This document shows, piece after piece, positions 24,197-24,649 of a stretch of DNA of 24,649 bases. Position 1 is the stretch's first letter. The number at the start of each line of letters is the position of its first letter. The stretch comes from JBCCZC01 sp039188505. Its GTDB lineage: Bacteria; Pseudomonadota; Gammaproteobacteria; Xanthomonadales; SZUA-38. A program made the position numbers and the translations under genes. The stretch is from assembly GCA_039188505.1 (NCBI GenBank), contig JBCCZC010000026.1, forward strand, positions 1 through 24,649. Direction: 5' to 3'. The notes beneath the pieces are model-generated. The model worked only from the letters and a program-made list of their open reading frames with translations. It did no database searches and was not told the origin of the DNA.

Positions 24197-24649
24197 GGTT
24201 CGGGCACGGCCTGCCAGGCCGCGGCCAGGCGCTTGGCGCTGACCTTGCTTGCCGTCCGCAGGCGCTGGGCGAAGAGCGACACGCGATACTCCTCCAGGAG
24301 CCAATGGAACTCGTCGAGCTCCGCCGGGTAGTCCTCGAGCTCCGCGACGCGCCGCAGGTAGCCTTCCCAGAAGCCCGCAACCCGATCCTGGCGCCCGGCA
24401 TCGGCGGCGGGGTCGAGCTCGAGACGCTCGATGCGCTCCTGCATGGCCCGCAGATAGCGCGGGTAGTGGCGCAGCCGGGCGAGGGGCACCTCCGTGAGAA
24501 AGCCCGGGTAGACGAGGTAGCCGAGCTGACCGTCCAGATCCTCCCAGGCGCCCGGAAACAGGGCCTGGAGATCGGCGCCGTAAAGCTGCCGGCGAAGCTC
24601 TTGATAGCGCTCGAGCGTTTCGCGCAGCACCGGCAGCGTCTCGGACGCG
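24193..24649 (-). CDS. hrpA: HrpA-type ATP-dependent RNA helicase, C-terminal part (5' end outside window)
   Basis: The last 151 or so codons of a DEAH-box helicase gene that enters from the right edge. The visible part matches the C-terminal DUF3418 domain of HrpA: LGYLVYPGFLTEVPLARLRHYPRYLRA, a run of charged helices, and the ending EFHWLLEEYRVSLFAQRLRT followed by VSAKRLAAAW. The helicase motifs themselves lie outside the window. HrpA acts in mRNA processing and in rescuing stalled ribosomes in Escherichia coli. The stop overlaps the start of the MATE gene. Confidence 0.9.
   Translation of the reverse strand, partial: ASETLPVLRETLERYQELRRQLYGADLQALFPGAWEDLDGQLGYLVYPGFLTEVPLARLRHYPRYLRAMQERIERLELDPAADAGRQDRVAGFWEGYLRRVAELEDYPAELDEFHWLLEEYRVSLFAQRLRTASKVSAKRLAAAWQAVPEP

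Overview
The window is GC-rich chromosomal DNA from a Gammaproteobacterium. The lineage is inferred from the gene set: a RelA-type (p)ppGpp synthetase with a degenerate hydrolase domain, RppH, HrpA with its DUF3418 tail, a DUF3391/HD-GYP protein, DUF1631 and DUF2007. A split glycine dehydrogenase (GcvPA rather than one long GcvP) and a taste for propeller sensors suggest the Chromatiales/Xanthomonadales side of the class, but genus cannot be read from this sequence. I see no tRNA, rRNA, CRISPR array, insertion sequence or phage gene. Coding density is high, and the long antisense ORFs are what high GC normally produces.

Layout. (1) 1-8.4 kb is rich in signalling genes. A propeller-type sensor (minus, cut by the window edge) is divergent from a DUF3391/HD-GYP protein whose HD dyad is replaced by Cys-Glu. 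Two tandem, overlapping DUF697-type GTPases follow. Facing them is a minus-strand DUF1631-PilZ pair. Several of these families are linked to cyclic-di-GMP. (2) 8.7-9.5 kb: rppH overlapping a DUF2007 gene. (3) 9.5-12.6 kb: glycine cleavage genes gcvT, gcvH and gcvPA on the minus strand, with a clear sigma70 promoter before gcvT and hairpins between the genes; gcvPB is absent. (4) 12.7-14.2 kb: a PduO-type cobalamin adenosyltransferase followed by a histone-deacetylase-family hydrolase. (5) 14.2-19.1 kb: relA followed 21 bp later by a large membrane-anchored Ser/Thr kinase with a repetitive extracytoplasmic region. (6) 19.2-22.9 kb: a large secreted protein with cadherin/CSPG-like repeats, divergent from a small secreted protein of unknown function. 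(7) 22.9-24.6 kb: a MATE exporter overlapping the 3' end of an hrpA-type helicase gene.

How the genes may work together. The strongest functional unit is the glycine cleavage cluster. The DUF1631-PilZ operon, the HD-GYP protein and the GTPase pair may form a cyclic-di-GMP-responsive envelope module, and relA-kinase looks like a co-transcribed stress-signalling pair. Both of these are inferences from gene order and family membership. The least familiar material is the tandem GTPase pair, the kinase's extracytoplasmic repeats and the N-terminal part of the large secreted protein.
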